This document shows, one piece after another, positions 1-8,289 of a DNA stretch of 39,113 bases (position 1 is the stretch's first letter; the number at the start of each line of letters is the position of its first letter). Below the pieces are notes generated by a model. It saw nothing but the letters and a program-made list of their open reading frames with translations, did no database searches and was not told where the DNA came from. Origin of the DNA: Pseudomonadales bacterium (GTDB taxonomy: Bacteria > Pseudomonadota > Gammaproteobacteria > Pseudomonadales > Azotimanducaceae). The translations under genes and the position numbers were made by a program. Where the stretch lies: assembly GCA_022825925.1 (NCBI GenBank), contig JAJDVW010000178.1, forward strand, positions 1-39,113, in the 5' to 3' direction.

Positions 1-66
1 CCACTCCCGGAGATCCGGCGGCAGCAGATACAGTTGCGACTGGTCCGCGTTCACAAACTTCGGCAT
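1..66 (-). mobile_element. IS1182-type transposase, N-terminal 22 codons only
   Basis: An ATG on the minus strand at 66-64 opens a frame that runs off the left edge. Its 22 residues begin MPKFVNADQSQLYLLPPDLR and end in EW. This matches the conserved opening of IS1182-family DDE transposases, which typically start M(A/P)KF, then a YLLPPSL-like stretch, then a tryptophan. Only the start is visible, so whether the element is intact cannot be judged. About 200 bp of AT-richer non-coding DNA separates it from the Fic gene; the right terminal inverted repeat should lie there but I could not identify it. Confidence 0.7.
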
Positions 67-158
67 CCGGTGCCCTTCCTTCGTGCGCCGCCGACAATCA
101 TAAAATATCGACGGTACAAGTCCGACAGTCTGCTAGCGCCGGAGAACTGCCGGAGAAC

Positions 159-258
159 GTGTCAAATAGCGCGTCAAGTAAGCGCATGTAATCTCTGAAA
201 CATCCTTTTTTTCAACCCCTTATTGCGCCTAAAATGGTGTCAAACAAGGTGTCGAATA
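159..258. repeat. Two pairs of GTGTCAAATA-like boxes before the Fic gene
   Basis: GTGTCAAATA (159-168) is followed by GCGTCAAGTA (171-180), and GTGTCAAACA (237-246) by GTGTCGAATA (249-258). Within each pair the starts are exactly 12 bp apart. The last box ends 4 bp before the chosen Fic start codon. The octamer GTGTCAAA recurs at 2083-2090, 9 bp before the Uma2 start. Read on the other strand each box contains a TTGACA-like hexamer, so they may be operators, promoter -35 elements, or both. The region also has a short direct repeat GCCGGAGAAC (about 138-158). Regulatory meaning is inferred from spacing and position only. Confidence 0.4.
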
Positions 259-262
259 GCGG

Positions 263-1447
263 ATGGACTGGCACAGGTTCCGCTTCGAGTATCGAGTCAC
301 GCTGGACGAGCGCGGCCGCGACGACCTGACGCGCCTGGAAGGCTACAGGGAGGCTGCCGGCAACCTCGTCCTGCCGCCGCACTGGAGCGACCAGCTCGAT
401 CGCCTCAACCGCATTCGGGCGGTGCACGGAACCACGGCCCTGGAGGGCAACCCCCTCTCCGAGGCCGAGGTGGAACAACAGATGGAACTGATGCGGGAGT
501 CGCCGGCGCGACCCGAGAGTCCTTCCCGGGATCAGCGGCAAGTGCGAAACGCGGGTCACGCCCAGGACTGGATCAAGACGAGGTTCGCCCCCGGCAGGGC
601 GCCGCTGGCCCGGGGCGACATCCTGAGGTTCCACCAACTCGTGACCGAGGGGTCGGACGAGACCGACAATCTCCCCGGGAAACTGCGGCGGCACTCCGTC
701 GTCGTCGGGACCCCGGAACTCGGCGGCGTGCATCGCGGTGCGCCGCACGAGGAGCTGCCGCGGCTCCTGGAAGAGTTCGTGCGCTTCGTCAACTCTCGAG
801 GTCTCGCCGCGCGTCACCCTGTCATCCAGGCGCTCGTGGCGCATTTCTTTCTCGTGACGATCCATCCGTTCGGCGACGGAAACGGACGAGTATCCCGGTT
901 GGTCGAAGCGGGCATGCTCTATGAGGAGGGCTACAACGTGCACGGCTTCTACGGCCTCTCGAACTTCTTCTACCGGCACGCCGACGAGTACCGATTGCTC
1001 CTCCAGCAGAGCCGACGCACGCAGCCGTTCGACCTCAACGCCTTCGTCGCGTTCGGCCTGCGGGGATTCGCCGAAGAGCTGAAGGGCATCAACAACTTCA
1101 TCAAGGCGAAGCTGAACCGCGTGATCTACCGGGACACGCTGGTGCGGGCCCGAAGCCAGCGCGTCGGCGCGCGCCGGCGCGTTCTCAACCAGCGCGAGTA
1201 CCAGCTCCTCGACTTCCTGCTGACGGAAACCGAGCCCACCGACCCGTTCGCGGACGAGCCCTCACGAAAGATCGGATACGCCGAGCTGCGCCAATCGCCC
1301 TACATCGCGGCCGTGCATCGGGATGTCACCGCACGCACGTTCTTTCGGGAACTCGTGCGGCTTGGCGAGATGGGCTTCATCAAGTTCGTGCGCGGTCAGC
1401 CGGACCCCGTCGTGGAACTCGACTTCGAGGCGATCGGGCGGTACTGA
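263..1447 (+). CDS. Fic-domain AMP transferase with built-in inhibitory helix
   Basis: This 394-residue protein carries the Fic signature HPFGDGNGRVSR at residues 201-212, with all the catalytic positions of the HxFx(D/E)GNGRxxR motif. Such enzymes usually transfer AMP from ATP to a hydroxyl of a target protein. Residues 57-62 (TTALEG) fit the inhibitory motif (S/T)xxxE(G/N), with Glu61 expected to block ATP, so this is a class II Fic that regulates itself rather than needing a separate antitoxin. The C-terminal part (about 315-394) resembles a winged helix, as in many Fic proteins of this length. No clear ribosome binding site precedes the ATG at 263; the start is set by the conserved N-terminal helix. 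It sits next to an IS element and an opposing Uma2 gene, a typical accessory setting. Confidence 0.9.
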   Translation: MDWHRFRFEYRVTLDERGRDDLTRLEGYREAAGNLVLPPHWSDQLDRLNRIRAVHGTTALEGNPLSEAEVEQQMELMRESPARPESPSRDQRQVRNAGHAQDWIKTRFAPGRAPLARGDILRFHQLVTEGSDETDNLPGKLRRHSVVVGTPELGGVHRGAPHEELPRLLEEFVRFVNSRGLAARHPVIQALVAHFFLVTIHPFGDGNGRVSRLVEAGMLYEEGYNVHGFYGLSNFFYRHADEYRLLLQQSRRTQPFDLNAFVAFGLRGFAEELKGINNFIKAKLNRVIYRDTLVRARSQRVGARRRVLNQREYQLLDFLLTETEPTDPFADEPSRKIGYAELRQSPYIAAVHRDVTARTFFRELVRLGEMGFIKFVRGQPDPVVELDFEAIGRY

Positions 1448-1458
1448 CACCCGACGCT

Positions 1459-2073
1459 TCAGGTGAGTGCGCGAGTCTCGAAGACCTCGGATACAGCGAC
1501 AGAGAGCCCGTCCAGCACGAACGACGTGGCGACCTCTCCTGGCGCGAACGGATCGCTATCGATGTACCGATCCCGGCCGAGCGTCAGCACCGTAATCTCG
1601 GGACGGCGCGGGTCGACGATCCAGTACTCCGAGATGCCTGCTTCGGCGTAGTCCGCGCGTTTCTCGCGGTAGTCGCGGTCGGGGTCGTCCGGGCTGACGA
1701 CCTCGGCGACGAGGTCGGCGCCGAGCCAGTACCGATCCCGACGACGGGGATCGGAGGCGTCCCGCAGGAGCATGAGGTCAGGCTCACGGAAGCGACCCTC
1801 GCGAATGCGAAGGCGCAACGGCGCAACCAGCGCCACTCCACCTTCCGTTCGGACGCGCTGATCGAACAGGCGGAAGAGAAACAGGAGAACGGACTGGTGC
1901 GAGTCGGTCGGCCCGGGAAGCTCCTCGATGCAACCGTCCGCGAATTCGACCAGGCGGCTGCAACGATCCGTGAGCCAGAGGTAGTCGTGCTCGCTCCAGC
2001 GACCCTGCGGAGGACGTGCCGCGAGCAGGATGGCATCGGCTGCCTGCTGTGAGGTTGCGGTGGCCTTGGCCAT
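1459..2073 (-). CDS. Uma2-family (DUF820) restriction-like endonuclease
   Basis: The 204-residue product has the Uma2 layout: REPD at 96-99, VAEVVSPDDP at 122-131, Lys138, and the closing EYWIVDP at 149-155. Asp99, Glu124 and Lys138 fit the PD-(D/E)xK nuclease core of this family. Uma2 proteins are numerous in cyanobacteria and some environmental bacteria and are often called endonucleases, but their role is mostly unknown. The gene converges on the Fic gene with an 11-bp gap. The motif TTTGACAC lies 9 bp upstream of its ATG on its own strand and could serve as a -35 or operator; a Shine-Dalgarno is not obvious. Confidence 0.85.
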   Translation of the reverse strand: MAKATATSQQAADAILLAARPPQGRWSEHDYLWLTDRCSRLVEFADGCIEELPGPTDSHQSVLLFLFRLFDQRVRTEGGVALVAPLRLRIREGRFREPDLMLLRDASDPRRRDRYWLGADLVAEVVSPDDPDRDYREKRADYAEAGISEYWIVDPRRPEITVLTLGRDRYIDSDPFAPGEVATSFVLDGLSVAVSEVFETRALT

Positions 2074-2202
2074 GCGATCATCGTGTCAAAGCGCCGGCCA
2101 CCCTGCAACTTCGCACATTCCTGTGCTCACTCCGTAGCACGAGTCCGTGTCCACCGCCGCATGACGGGCTCGCCGCACACGGACACCGTGGTCAAAGCCC
2201 CG

Positions 2203-3036
2203 TCAGATCTCCCCAAGCTCCCCCCACGCCTCCCGCATCTTCCCAAGATGCTCCCCCGGCGCGAGTCCGCCGCCCAGCGTCCGCAGGCAGAGGTGCGTCA
2301 GCCCCTTCTCCCGCCAGCCGCGCAAGCGGTCCTTCCACTCCGGGGCGCGCGGGCCGACCACGGCCACGCCGGCCTCCGCACCGATCTCCGCGGGATCGCG
2401 GTTCGCTCCGCGCGCCGCCGCGTCGATGTCCGACTTGATGCCCGGGAAGTCCTCCGGCGAGCAGAGCACGAACCAGCCGTCCGCCTGGCGCCCGATGCGT
2501 CGGCGAATGCGGGCCACCGGCACGCCGCTCGCGCCGATCCAGACCGGGATGGGCCGCTGCACCGGCAGGGGCGACAGTCCCGCGCCGCGCACGGTGTCCC
2601 ATCGACCCTCGAAGTCGACCTGCTCCTGGGTCCACAACGCCCGCATCAGGTCGAGCTGTTCCTCGACGCGCGCGCCGCGCGTCCCGAAATCCTGGTTCAG
2701 CGCCGCGTACTCGTCCGCGTTGCCGCCCACGCCGATCCCGAGCCGTACGCGGCCCGCGGTCAGGATGTCGAGCTCCGCCGCCTGCTTCGCGAGGAGCACC
2801 GTCTGCCGCGCCGGCGTCACGATCACGGAAGGCACGAGTTCGATGCGCTCGGTGACCGCGGCGACCCAGGCGAGCAGCATCATCGGCTCGTGCAGTGTCC
2901 CGCTGCCCGGGCGCAGCACCTGGTCCGGCACGCGCAGGTGCGCGTAGCCGATCTCGTCCGCCGCCTGCGCGAATTCCCGGATCGCGCCCATGTCGTTGCC
3001 GAGCTCCCGCACCGGGAGCGAAACGCCCACCCGCAT
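2203..3036 (-). CDS. LLM-class (luciferase-like) flavin-dependent oxidoreductase
   Basis: A 277-residue TIM-barrel flavoenzyme of the bacterial luciferase-like family. Recognisable blocks are the N-terminal VGVSLPV strand, EPMMLLAWVAAVTERIEL near 50-67, the flavin-site stretch RVRLGIGVGG near 96-105, and the PIPVWIGASG segment in the second half. Members use FMN or F420 to oxidise alcohols, ketones or hydride donors; cofactor and substrate cannot be told here. The start at 3036 is well supported by GAGGAGG about 5 bp upstream. It is divergent from the SDR at 3150, sharing a 113-bp promoter region, so the two may be co-regulated. Confidence 0.85.
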   Translation of the reverse strand: MRVGVSLPVRELGNDMGAIREFAQAADEIGYAHLRVPDQVLRPGSGTLHEPMMLLAWVAAVTERIELVPSVIVTPARQTVLLAKQAAELDILTAGRVRLGIGVGGNADEYAALNQDFGTRGARVEEQLDLMRALWTQEQVDFEGRWDTVRGAGLSPLPVQRPIPVWIGASGVPVARIRRRIGRQADGWFVLCSPEDFPGIKSDIDAAARGANRDPAEIGAEAGVAVVGPRAPEWKDRLRGWREKGLTHLCLRTLGGGLAPGEHLGKMREAWGELGEI

Positions 3037-3149
3037 TCGACCTCCTCATCCGTCCTGTAGAATCGGCCGCTTGCCCGCGCAAGCGACTCTTTCAGCGTAA
3101 GCGACCGGCGGCTTCCGGGTCCACGGGCACTGCAGATCAGGGGGACTCC

Positions 3150-3953
3150 ATGCAGGATCTTTTTTCCATCGAGGGCAAGGTCGCCCTGGTGACCGGCGGC
3201 TCGCGCGGCATCGGCGAGATGATCGCGGCCGGCTTCCTGGCGCACGGCGCCCGGGTCTACATCAGCTCGCGCAAGGCCGATGCCTGCGCCGCCGCGTGCG
3301 AGCGGCTCATGCAGGCCCATGGCGGCACATGCGCCGCATTGCCGGGGGACCTTTCCGGTCTGCCCGGCATCGAGGGCGTCGCCGCCGAACTGGCACGCCG
3401 CGAAGAGCGGCTCGACATTCTCGTCAACAACGCCGGCGCCGCCTGGGGCGCGCCCCTCGACGAGTTCCCGGAGAGCGGCTGGGACAAGGTGATGGACACC
3501 AACGTGAAGGGGGTGTTCTTTCTCACGCAGAAACTGCTGCCCCTGCTGCGCAAGGCGGCCACGCACGAGCATCCGGCGCGCGTCATCAACGTCGGCTCCG
3601 TGGACGGGATCAAGACCCCGGTGTTCGACAACTTCCCGTACGGTCCCTCCAAGGCCGCCCTGCACCACCTGACGCGCGTGCTGGCGGCGCACCTGGTCAA
3701 GGAGAACATCCTCGTCAACGCGATCGCGCCGGGCCCGTTTCCCACCTGGATGCTGAGCCTCGGCGTCGGCTTCGGGGGCGAAGTCGAAGGCGAAGGCGCG
3801 GACTGGGAAGCCGTCGGCGCGCAGAACCCCAGGGGCCGCGTCGGCACCCCGGAGGACATCGCGGGACTCGCGATCTTCCTCAGTTCCCGCGCCGGAGCGT
3901 ATACGGTGGGAGAGACGATCACCTGTGACGGCGGCGCCGTCGCCGTCTCCTGA
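3150..3953 (+). CDS. SDR-family NAD(P)-dependent oxidoreductase
   Basis: A classical short-chain dehydrogenase of 267 residues. It has the cofactor motif TGGSRGIGE (about 15-23), the NNAG structural motif, a catalytic Ser in NVGSVDG, the YxxxK pair in YGPSKAA, and a terminal TCDGG block. The family oxidises alcohols or reduces ketones and 3-oxoacyl thioesters. The start at 3150 is chosen because CAGGGGG lies 6-7 bp upstream and the fold begins immediately; a longer upstream frame has no family similarity. It leads a co-directional group with two CoA-transferases (17-bp gap, then overlap), so its substrate is probably an acyl-CoA or hydroxy acid of the same pathway. Confidence 0.9.
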   Translation: MQDLFSIEGKVALVTGGSRGIGEMIAAGFLAHGARVYISSRKADACAAACERLMQAHGGTCAALPGDLSGLPGIEGVAAELARREERLDILVNNAGAAWGAPLDEFPESGWDKVMDTNVKGVFFLTQKLLPLLRKAATHEHPARVINVGSVDGIKTPVFDNFPYGPSKAALHHLTRVLAAHLVKENILVNAIAPGPFPTWMLSLGVGFGGEVEGEGADWEAVGAQNPRGRVGTPEDIAGLAIFLSSRAGAYTVGETITCDGGAVAVS

Positions 3954-3970
3954 AGCACGCTGACCGACCC

Positions 3971-5179
3971 GTGACCCGCGGCGCGCTGGAAGGCGTTCGC
4001 GTCCTCGACCTGACGGACGAGCGCGCCATCTACGGCGCCAAGCTGCTGGCGGACCTCGGCGCCGACGTGGTGCGTCCGGAACCCCCCGAGGGGGATCCGC
4101 TGCGCGAGCGCGGCCCCCACGTCCCCGCCGAAGGCGCCGGCGGCCCCGCAGAGAAAGCCGCACCCGCCGGGACGGGATCGCTGTGGCACGCGTTCTTCGC
4201 GTCCTCGCGGCGGTTCTTCGCGCTCGATCCGGCCACGGAGGCAGGGCACGAACAGCTCGAACGCCTGGTCGACCGCGCGGACATCGTGCTCGCGAACAGC
4301 GGCGCGTTCGCCGTCGAGGAGGCGCGACTCTCCGACGCCCTCGCGCGCCGCCCGGAACTCGTCGTCGTGGACGTGTCCTCGTTCGGCCAGGAGGGTCCCT
4401 GGGCGGACTACCTCGCGCCCGACCTCGTCGCCGGCGCCCTCGGCGGATCGGTCGCCACCACGGGCGACGTGGACACGCCGCCGCTCAAGGCCTTCGGCGA
4501 GCTCAACTTCATGCTGTCCGGCGTCTACGCCGGCATCGCGGCCCTCGCCGGCCTGCACTGTGCCCGGCGCACCGACATCGGCCAGCGCATCCACGTCCCC
4601 GTGCACGAGTGCATCGCGTCGGCCCTTGAGCACGTCTTCATGTGGCACTGGTACCAGGACCACATCGGCGTGGCCGAGAAGCCCGTGCTCGAGCGCCGCG
4701 GCAGCCTGCACTGGACCAATGCCTACCAAGTGATGCACGGCGGCGCCGGCGCCGTCATGGTCACCCCGATCCCGAATCTCGACGGACAGCTCGTCTGGCT
4801 GATCGAGCACGGTCTCGGAGAGGACCTGCTGGACCCGCGCCTGCAGCTTCCCGAGCACCGCCGCGAGTTCCTCGACCGCCTGATGGACGCGCTCAGGAGT
4901 TGGGTGGCATCCGAGGACGCCGAAGCCCTGTTCCTCGAAGCACAGTCGCGTCACCTGCCGTATGGACACGTGAAGCGCATTGAGGAAGTCGCCCGGAACC
5001 CCCACCTGGCGGCCCGCGACTGGTGGCAGGCATACCCCCTCACGGCGGAGCGCAGCGTCCAGGGCCCCGGGGCGCCCTACCGGTTCAGCGAGACGCCCTG
5101 GAAGATCGCCTCCCATGGCCCGCCTGGTTGCGACACCGAGTCGATCCTCGACGAGATCGGCTGGGAGGACGGGGCGTGA
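3971..5179 (+). CDS. CaiB/BaiF (class III) CoA-transferase, divergent first member of a pair
   Basis: A 402-residue class III CoA-transferase with a GTG start. The N-terminal LEGVRVLDLTDE and LLADLGADVVRPEPPEGD blocks, and SSFGQEGPWADY in the middle, are typical. It is atypical elsewhere: the usual NRNKRS segment reads ASSRRFFAL, and the stretch around the catalytic acid reads HVPVHEC with Glu213 where formyl-CoA transferase has Asp169 and with His replacing the usual preceding Asp. Family members move CoA between carboxylic acids through an aspartyl/glutamyl-CoA intermediate. The stop overlaps the GTG of the next CoA-transferase, suggesting a coupled pair that may form a heteromer, as known for SmtA/SmtB of Chloroflexus. 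Confidence 0.85.
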   Translation: MTRGALEGVRVLDLTDERAIYGAKLLADLGADVVRPEPPEGDPLRERGPHVPAEGAGGPAEKAAPAGTGSLWHAFFASSRRFFALDPATEAGHEQLERLVDRADIVLANSGAFAVEEARLSDALARRPELVVVDVSSFGQEGPWADYLAPDLVAGALGGSVATTGDVDTPPLKAFGELNFMLSGVYAGIAALAGLHCARRTDIGQRIHVPVHECIASALEHVFMWHWYQDHIGVAEKPVLERRGSLHWTNAYQVMHGGAGAVMVTPIPNLDGQLVWLIEHGLGEDLLDPRLQLPEHRREFLDRLMDALRSWVASEDAEALFLEAQSRHLPYGHVKRIEEVARNPHLAARDWWQAYPLTAERSVQGPGAPYRFSETPWKIASHGPPGCDTESILDEIGWEDGA

Positions 5180-6384
5180 GACCGCTCGACGGCGTCCGCG
5201 TCCTGGACTTCACCCATGTCCTCGCCGGGCCGTTCGCGACCCGCGTGCTCGGCGACATGGGCGCCGACGTGGTGAAGGTCAACTCCGCTGCCCACGTGGC
5301 CGCCAACGCCCCGGGTTCGCCGTACTACCTGATGTGGAACCGCAACAAGCGCGCGCTGGCCCTCGACATGTCGCGCGACGAAGCGCGGGCGATCTGCCGC
5401 CGGCTGTGCGGGCAGGCCGACGTCGTCATCGACAACTTCTCGGTCGGCGTGCTCGACCGCTGGGGCGTCGGCTACGACATGGTGCGCGAAGACAACCCCG
5501 GCGTCGTCTACGTGCAGATGTCCGGGATGGGGAGCGAGGGTCCGTGGTCGGGATTCGTGACGTATGCGCCGACCATCCACGCGCTCGCCGGGCTCACCCA
5601 CCTGACGGGCGTTCCGGGACGCGAGGACATCGGCATCGGGTTCTCCTACAACGACCACCAGGCCGGACTGCACGGCGCCTTCGCGATACTCGCGGCCCTC
5701 GAGTCGCGCCGCGCGACCGGGAAGGGACAGCGGGTGGACCTGTCGCAGTTCGAGGTCGGCGTGAACTTCGCCGGACCGGCCCTGCTCGACTACCTCGGCA
5801 ACGGCCGCGCCGCCCGTCCCGCCGGCAACCGCCTGCCGTATGACGCGGCGGCCCCGCACGGGTGTTTCCCCTGCGCTGGCGCCATATCCGAACACCCTGC
5901 CGACGAGCGCTGGGTAGCCATCGCATGCATGACGGACGACCAGTGGGAACGGCTGCGGGCGGTCATGCGAGACCCCGAGTGGTCGCGGGACCCGGCATTC
6001 GCGACCGCGGCCGGACGGCTCGCCGCGGAGCCCGACCTGGAGAAAGGTATCTCCGCCTGGACCTCCGGGTTGCAGGCGACGGAGGTCATGGAGCGGTGCC
6101 AGGCGGCCGGCGTGCCGGCCGGAGTCGTCCAGACCGGTGTCGACCTCGTCGAGCGCGACCCGCAGCTCGCGCGCTCCGGGTTCCTCCGGAAGATCGAAGA
6201 CGACCACCCCACTGCCGGCGCCACCTACGCCGACCGGCTCCCCATGTACTTCGAGCGCACCCCCTGCGACGTCTACGAACGCGCCAGGGAGATCGGCGAG
6301 GACAACGCGTCGGTGCTGCAGGACTGGCTCGGGATGTCGGAAGGGGAGGTCAGGAAGGGAGAGGACGAGGGGTATCTGACCTGA
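5176..6384 (+). CDS. CaiB/BaiF (class III) CoA-transferase, second member of a pair
   Basis: The GTG at 5176 overlaps the previous stop codon (GTGA), giving 402 residues; a longer in-frame extension upstream only overlaps the neighbour and is not used. Family blocks are clear: LDGVRVLDFTHVLAGPF near the start, GDMGADVVKV, WNRNKRALALD, and SGMGSEGPWSG. Glu193 in VDLSQFEVG stands where formyl-CoA transferase has its catalytic Asp; Glu is common there in this family. This member keeps more consensus residues than its partner, so it may be the main catalytic chain. Substrate unknown; the SDR upstream and the convergent SDR downstream point to a short acyl-CoA pathway. Confidence 0.9.
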   Translation: MRPLDGVRVLDFTHVLAGPFATRVLGDMGADVVKVNSAAHVAANAPGSPYYLMWNRNKRALALDMSRDEARAICRRLCGQADVVIDNFSVGVLDRWGVGYDMVREDNPGVVYVQMSGMGSEGPWSGFVTYAPTIHALAGLTHLTGVPGREDIGIGFSYNDHQAGLHGAFAILAALESRRATGKGQRVDLSQFEVGVNFAGPALLDYLGNGRAARPAGNRLPYDAAAPHGCFPCAGAISEHPADERWVAIACMTDDQWERLRAVMRDPEWSRDPAFATAAGRLAAEPDLEKGISAWTSGLQATEVMERCQAAGVPAGVVQTGVDLVERDPQLARSGFLRKIEDDHPTAGATYADRLPMYFERTPCDVYERAREIGEDNASVLQDWLGMSEGEVRKGEDEGYLT

Positions 6385-6408
6385 GGGCCTCGGTCGCCTC
6401 GTAGGAGG

Positions 6409-6429
6409 CCGCGCCGTAGGACGGCGCGG
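6409..6429. terminator. GC-rich hairpin between convergent genes
   Basis: CCGCGCCGT (6409-6417) pairs perfectly with ACGGCGCGG (6421-6429) around a 3-base loop. It lies in the 103-bp gap between two convergent genes, where a two-way terminator would be expected, but no T-tract follows on either side. The surrounding DNA repeats CGTAGG three times and has a wider inverted pair GTCGCCTC / GAGGCGAC (about 6393 and 6469), reminiscent of a REP-type extragenic element. Confidence 0.45.
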
Positions 6430-6487
6430 GCGCGTAGGTCGGTGGGGCCGGGCCGCGAGCGGAGCCGGAGGCGACGGTTGCGGGGCG

Positions 6488-7246
6488 CTACCCCCGTCCC
6501 ACGAACGGCATCTGCGTCGCCATCACCGTCATGAAGAGCACGTTGGCATCCAGGGGCAGGTTGGCCATGTACACGACCGCGCGCGCCACGTTGTCGACGT
6601 CCATCGTCGCCTCGGGGCGCACGGATCCGTCCGGCTGCATCACGCCCTCGCCCATGCGCGCCGTCATGTCCGTGTAGGCGTTGCCGATGTCGATCTGACC
6701 GCACGCGATGTGATGCGGGCGCCCGTCGAGGGCCGTCGCCTTGGTCAGGCCCGTCATGCCGTGCTTGGTCGCCGTGTAGGGCGCGGAGTTGGGGCGCGGC
6801 GTGTGCGCCGAGATGGATCCGTTGTTGATGATACGGCCCCCCGCCGGATCCTGCGCCTTCATCGTCCGGAAGGCGTGCTGCGTGCAGACGAAGGCGCCCG
6901 TCAGGTTGACTTCCATGACCTGGCGCCACTTGTCGACGTCCAGCTCTTCGAGGGGCACCGGCGCGGCGCCGCGGCCGGCGTTGTTGAATAGCACGTCGAG
7001 CCGCCCGAACCGCTCCTTCGTCGCCGCGAAGAGGTGCGCGATCGAGGCGTCGTCGCTGACATCGGTCGGCACGACGAGCGCCCGTTCGCCCGCGCCCGAT
7101 TCCTCCACGGCCGCGCGCAGCCGCTCCTCGCGCCGGCCGGCGAACGCCACCGCGTAGCCGTCTTCGAGCAGGGCGAGGGCCGAGGCCTTGCCGACGCCGC
7201 TGCCGGCGCCCGTCACGATGGCCACCCGATGGTCGTTGTCGCTCAT
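6488..7246 (-). CDS. SDR-family oxidoreductase
   Basis: A 252-residue classical SDR. It shows the TGAGSGVGK cofactor loop (about 12-20), NNAGRG near 90, the catalytic Ser in NNGSISA and the YTATK active-site pair. The family acts as NAD(P)-dependent alcohol/ketone oxidoreductases. The substrate loop after the active site ([14 protein letters not shown]) is of a type often seen in uncharacterised environmental SDRs. A run of G (GGGGGG) about 6 bp before the ATG at 7246 can act as ribosome binding site. It converges on the CoA-transferase pair and is transcribed alone as far as the window shows. Confidence 0.88.
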   Translation of the reverse strand: MSDNDHRVAIVTGAGSGVGKASALALLEDGYAVAFAGRREERLRAAVEESGAGERALVVPTDVSDDASIAHLFAATKERFGRLDVLFNNAGRGAAPVPLEELDVDKWRQVMEVNLTGAFVCTQHAFRTMKAQDPAGGRIINNGSISAHTPRPNSAPYTATKHGMTGLTKATALDGRPHHIACGQIDIGNAYTDMTARMGEGVMQPDGSVRPEATMDVDNVARAVVYMANLPLDANVLFMTVMATQMPFVGRG

Positions 7247-7332
7247 GCGGCACCCCCCGAAAGGCCGCGCGATGCTATCACGCGGCCGTCCGGCGGAACG
7301 GACGTGCCGCAGCGCGCGCGCAAACTCCGTGG

Positions 7333-7470
7333 GGCCTCAGCAACGTGTTCCCCGCCCCGGGCGGCGGCAGGATGCTGTCGGACAACGCCCTGCGGCGTCT
7401 CGTGGCGCGGCTCGGCGTCAACGCGACGGCGCATGGCTTCCGCTCCAGCTTCAAGGACTGGGCGCTCCGT
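7333..7470 (+). pseudogene. Tyrosine recombinase (phage-type integrase) fragment
   Basis: In this frame the DNA encodes VFPAPGGGRMLSDNAL, then RLGVNATAHGFRSSFKDWA. That is the region around the HxxR catalytic box (His codon at 7432, Arg at 7441) of P4-like integrases that typically read LSDMAL..LLRRMG followed by HGFRSSFRDWA. Sequence before and after is not integrase-like: the N-terminal and core-binding domains and the catalytic Tyr are absent. It is a relic of an integrated element. Confidence 0.7.
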
Positions 7471-7630
7471 CATCGCCGTGGTCGGTCTCCATCAGTTCAT
7501 TGGGCGTGCAGATCACCGGCGGCTCGCAGCCCGCGTCCCGGCACGCGCGTTCGATCCGCACCCGAATCGCCGCGTTGGAGACGTGCCTGAAGTTCCACGC
7601 CACGGCGTGCCGGCCCGGGCCCCGCCGCCG
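7451..7630 (-). pseudogene. PIN-domain (VapC-like) toxin, C-terminal fragment
   Basis: Read on the minus strand from just after a TAG at 7633-7631, the frame gives AVAWNFRHVSNAAIR followed by a helix and PPVICTPNELMETD, then a stop at 7451. This matches the C-terminal part of PIN-domain proteins that carry a (V/A)xWNF(R/K)H(I/M)xNA motif and end in an ICTPEEL-like strand. The N-terminal half with most acidic metal ligands is missing and no start codon is available. Its last codons overlap the integrase fragment in antisense, so the two relics were joined by rearrangement. Confidence 0.55.
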
Positions 7631-7932
7631 CTACACCCGATTCGGGCGCGTCACCCCGATCCGAACCATTGGGCGGCCACATCCCGATGCCGGTGCAGCC
7701 GGTGTAGCGTTGCGCATCCTGCCAGAGGACTCACTCGGCGCACCGCGCTGCCGATCAATACCGGCCCCTTCGATCCGCTGCCGCCCGGCTGCGGTCTCCA
7801 CCATGTCGGTGAACGGCATCGCGACCCATTCTGCGACCGCCCGCACGCGATCCACCTGCGCCGCGTCGCGGATCGGCCGCCGTGTACTACGCGAAGCGCC
7901 TCCGCTGAGCACGCCCGCCTGTTATCAAAGGC
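7631..7932. other. No identifiable gene
   Basis: About 300 bp between the PIN relic and the small lipoprotein gene. A minus-strand open frame covers most of it (7631-7912) but I recognise no family, and there is no convincing ribosome binding site. It is probably debris of the same accessory region. Confidence 0.5.
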
Positions 7933-8253
7933 TCACGGCCTCCTCTGCCACCGCTCTCGCTGATAGACCTGATCGAAGCGCCGAAGGGCGGCCGTCGCAT
8001 TGGTGCCGCAGGACCGATCAATCCGCACCAACTTCTCCCGCCTAGCCGACAGGTCGCGGTAGGCATCGTCAACGGCCCGCCGCTCCGCAGCCGTCATGTC
8101 GTCGAACAGCCCCACCTCGACTGCATGGGCGGCGCTGACCAAGAAGCCCTCCGCGGCCTCGATCTCCGCACACTTGGGGATCACCAGCGAGCAACCTACG
8201 CAAGCGGCCAAAAGGGCGACAACTGACACCAACAGCACGTCGTCCGGCCTCAT
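7933..8253 (-). CDS. Small putative lipoprotein of unknown function
   Basis: A 106-residue frame with an N-terminal hydrophobic stretch (about 6-20) and a lipobox-like LLAAC at 14-18, followed by two more cysteines (21 and 28). The rest is a charged, probably helical, 80-residue domain rich in Arg, Asp and Ala. AAAGG lies about 11 bp before the ATG at 8253. I do not recognise the family. If real, it is an outer- or inner-membrane-anchored periplasmic protein; a phage spanin-like role is conceivable in this relic-rich stretch but nothing in the sequence proves it. Confidence 0.45.
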   Translation of the reverse strand: MRPDDVLLVSVVALLAACVGCSLVIPKCAEIEAAEGFLVSAAHAVEVGLFDDMTAAERRAVDDAYRDLSARREKLVRIDRSCGTNATAALRRFDQVYQRERWQRRP

Positions 8254-8289
8254 GCGCGCAGACCTTTACCGATCTGTACCACGATAAGG

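Noticed and set aside
263..2073. Fic and Uma2 genes as a toxin-antitoxin pair
   Set aside because: The Fic protein carries its own inhibitory motif, Uma2 is not an antitoxin family, and the genes are convergent rather than in one operon.
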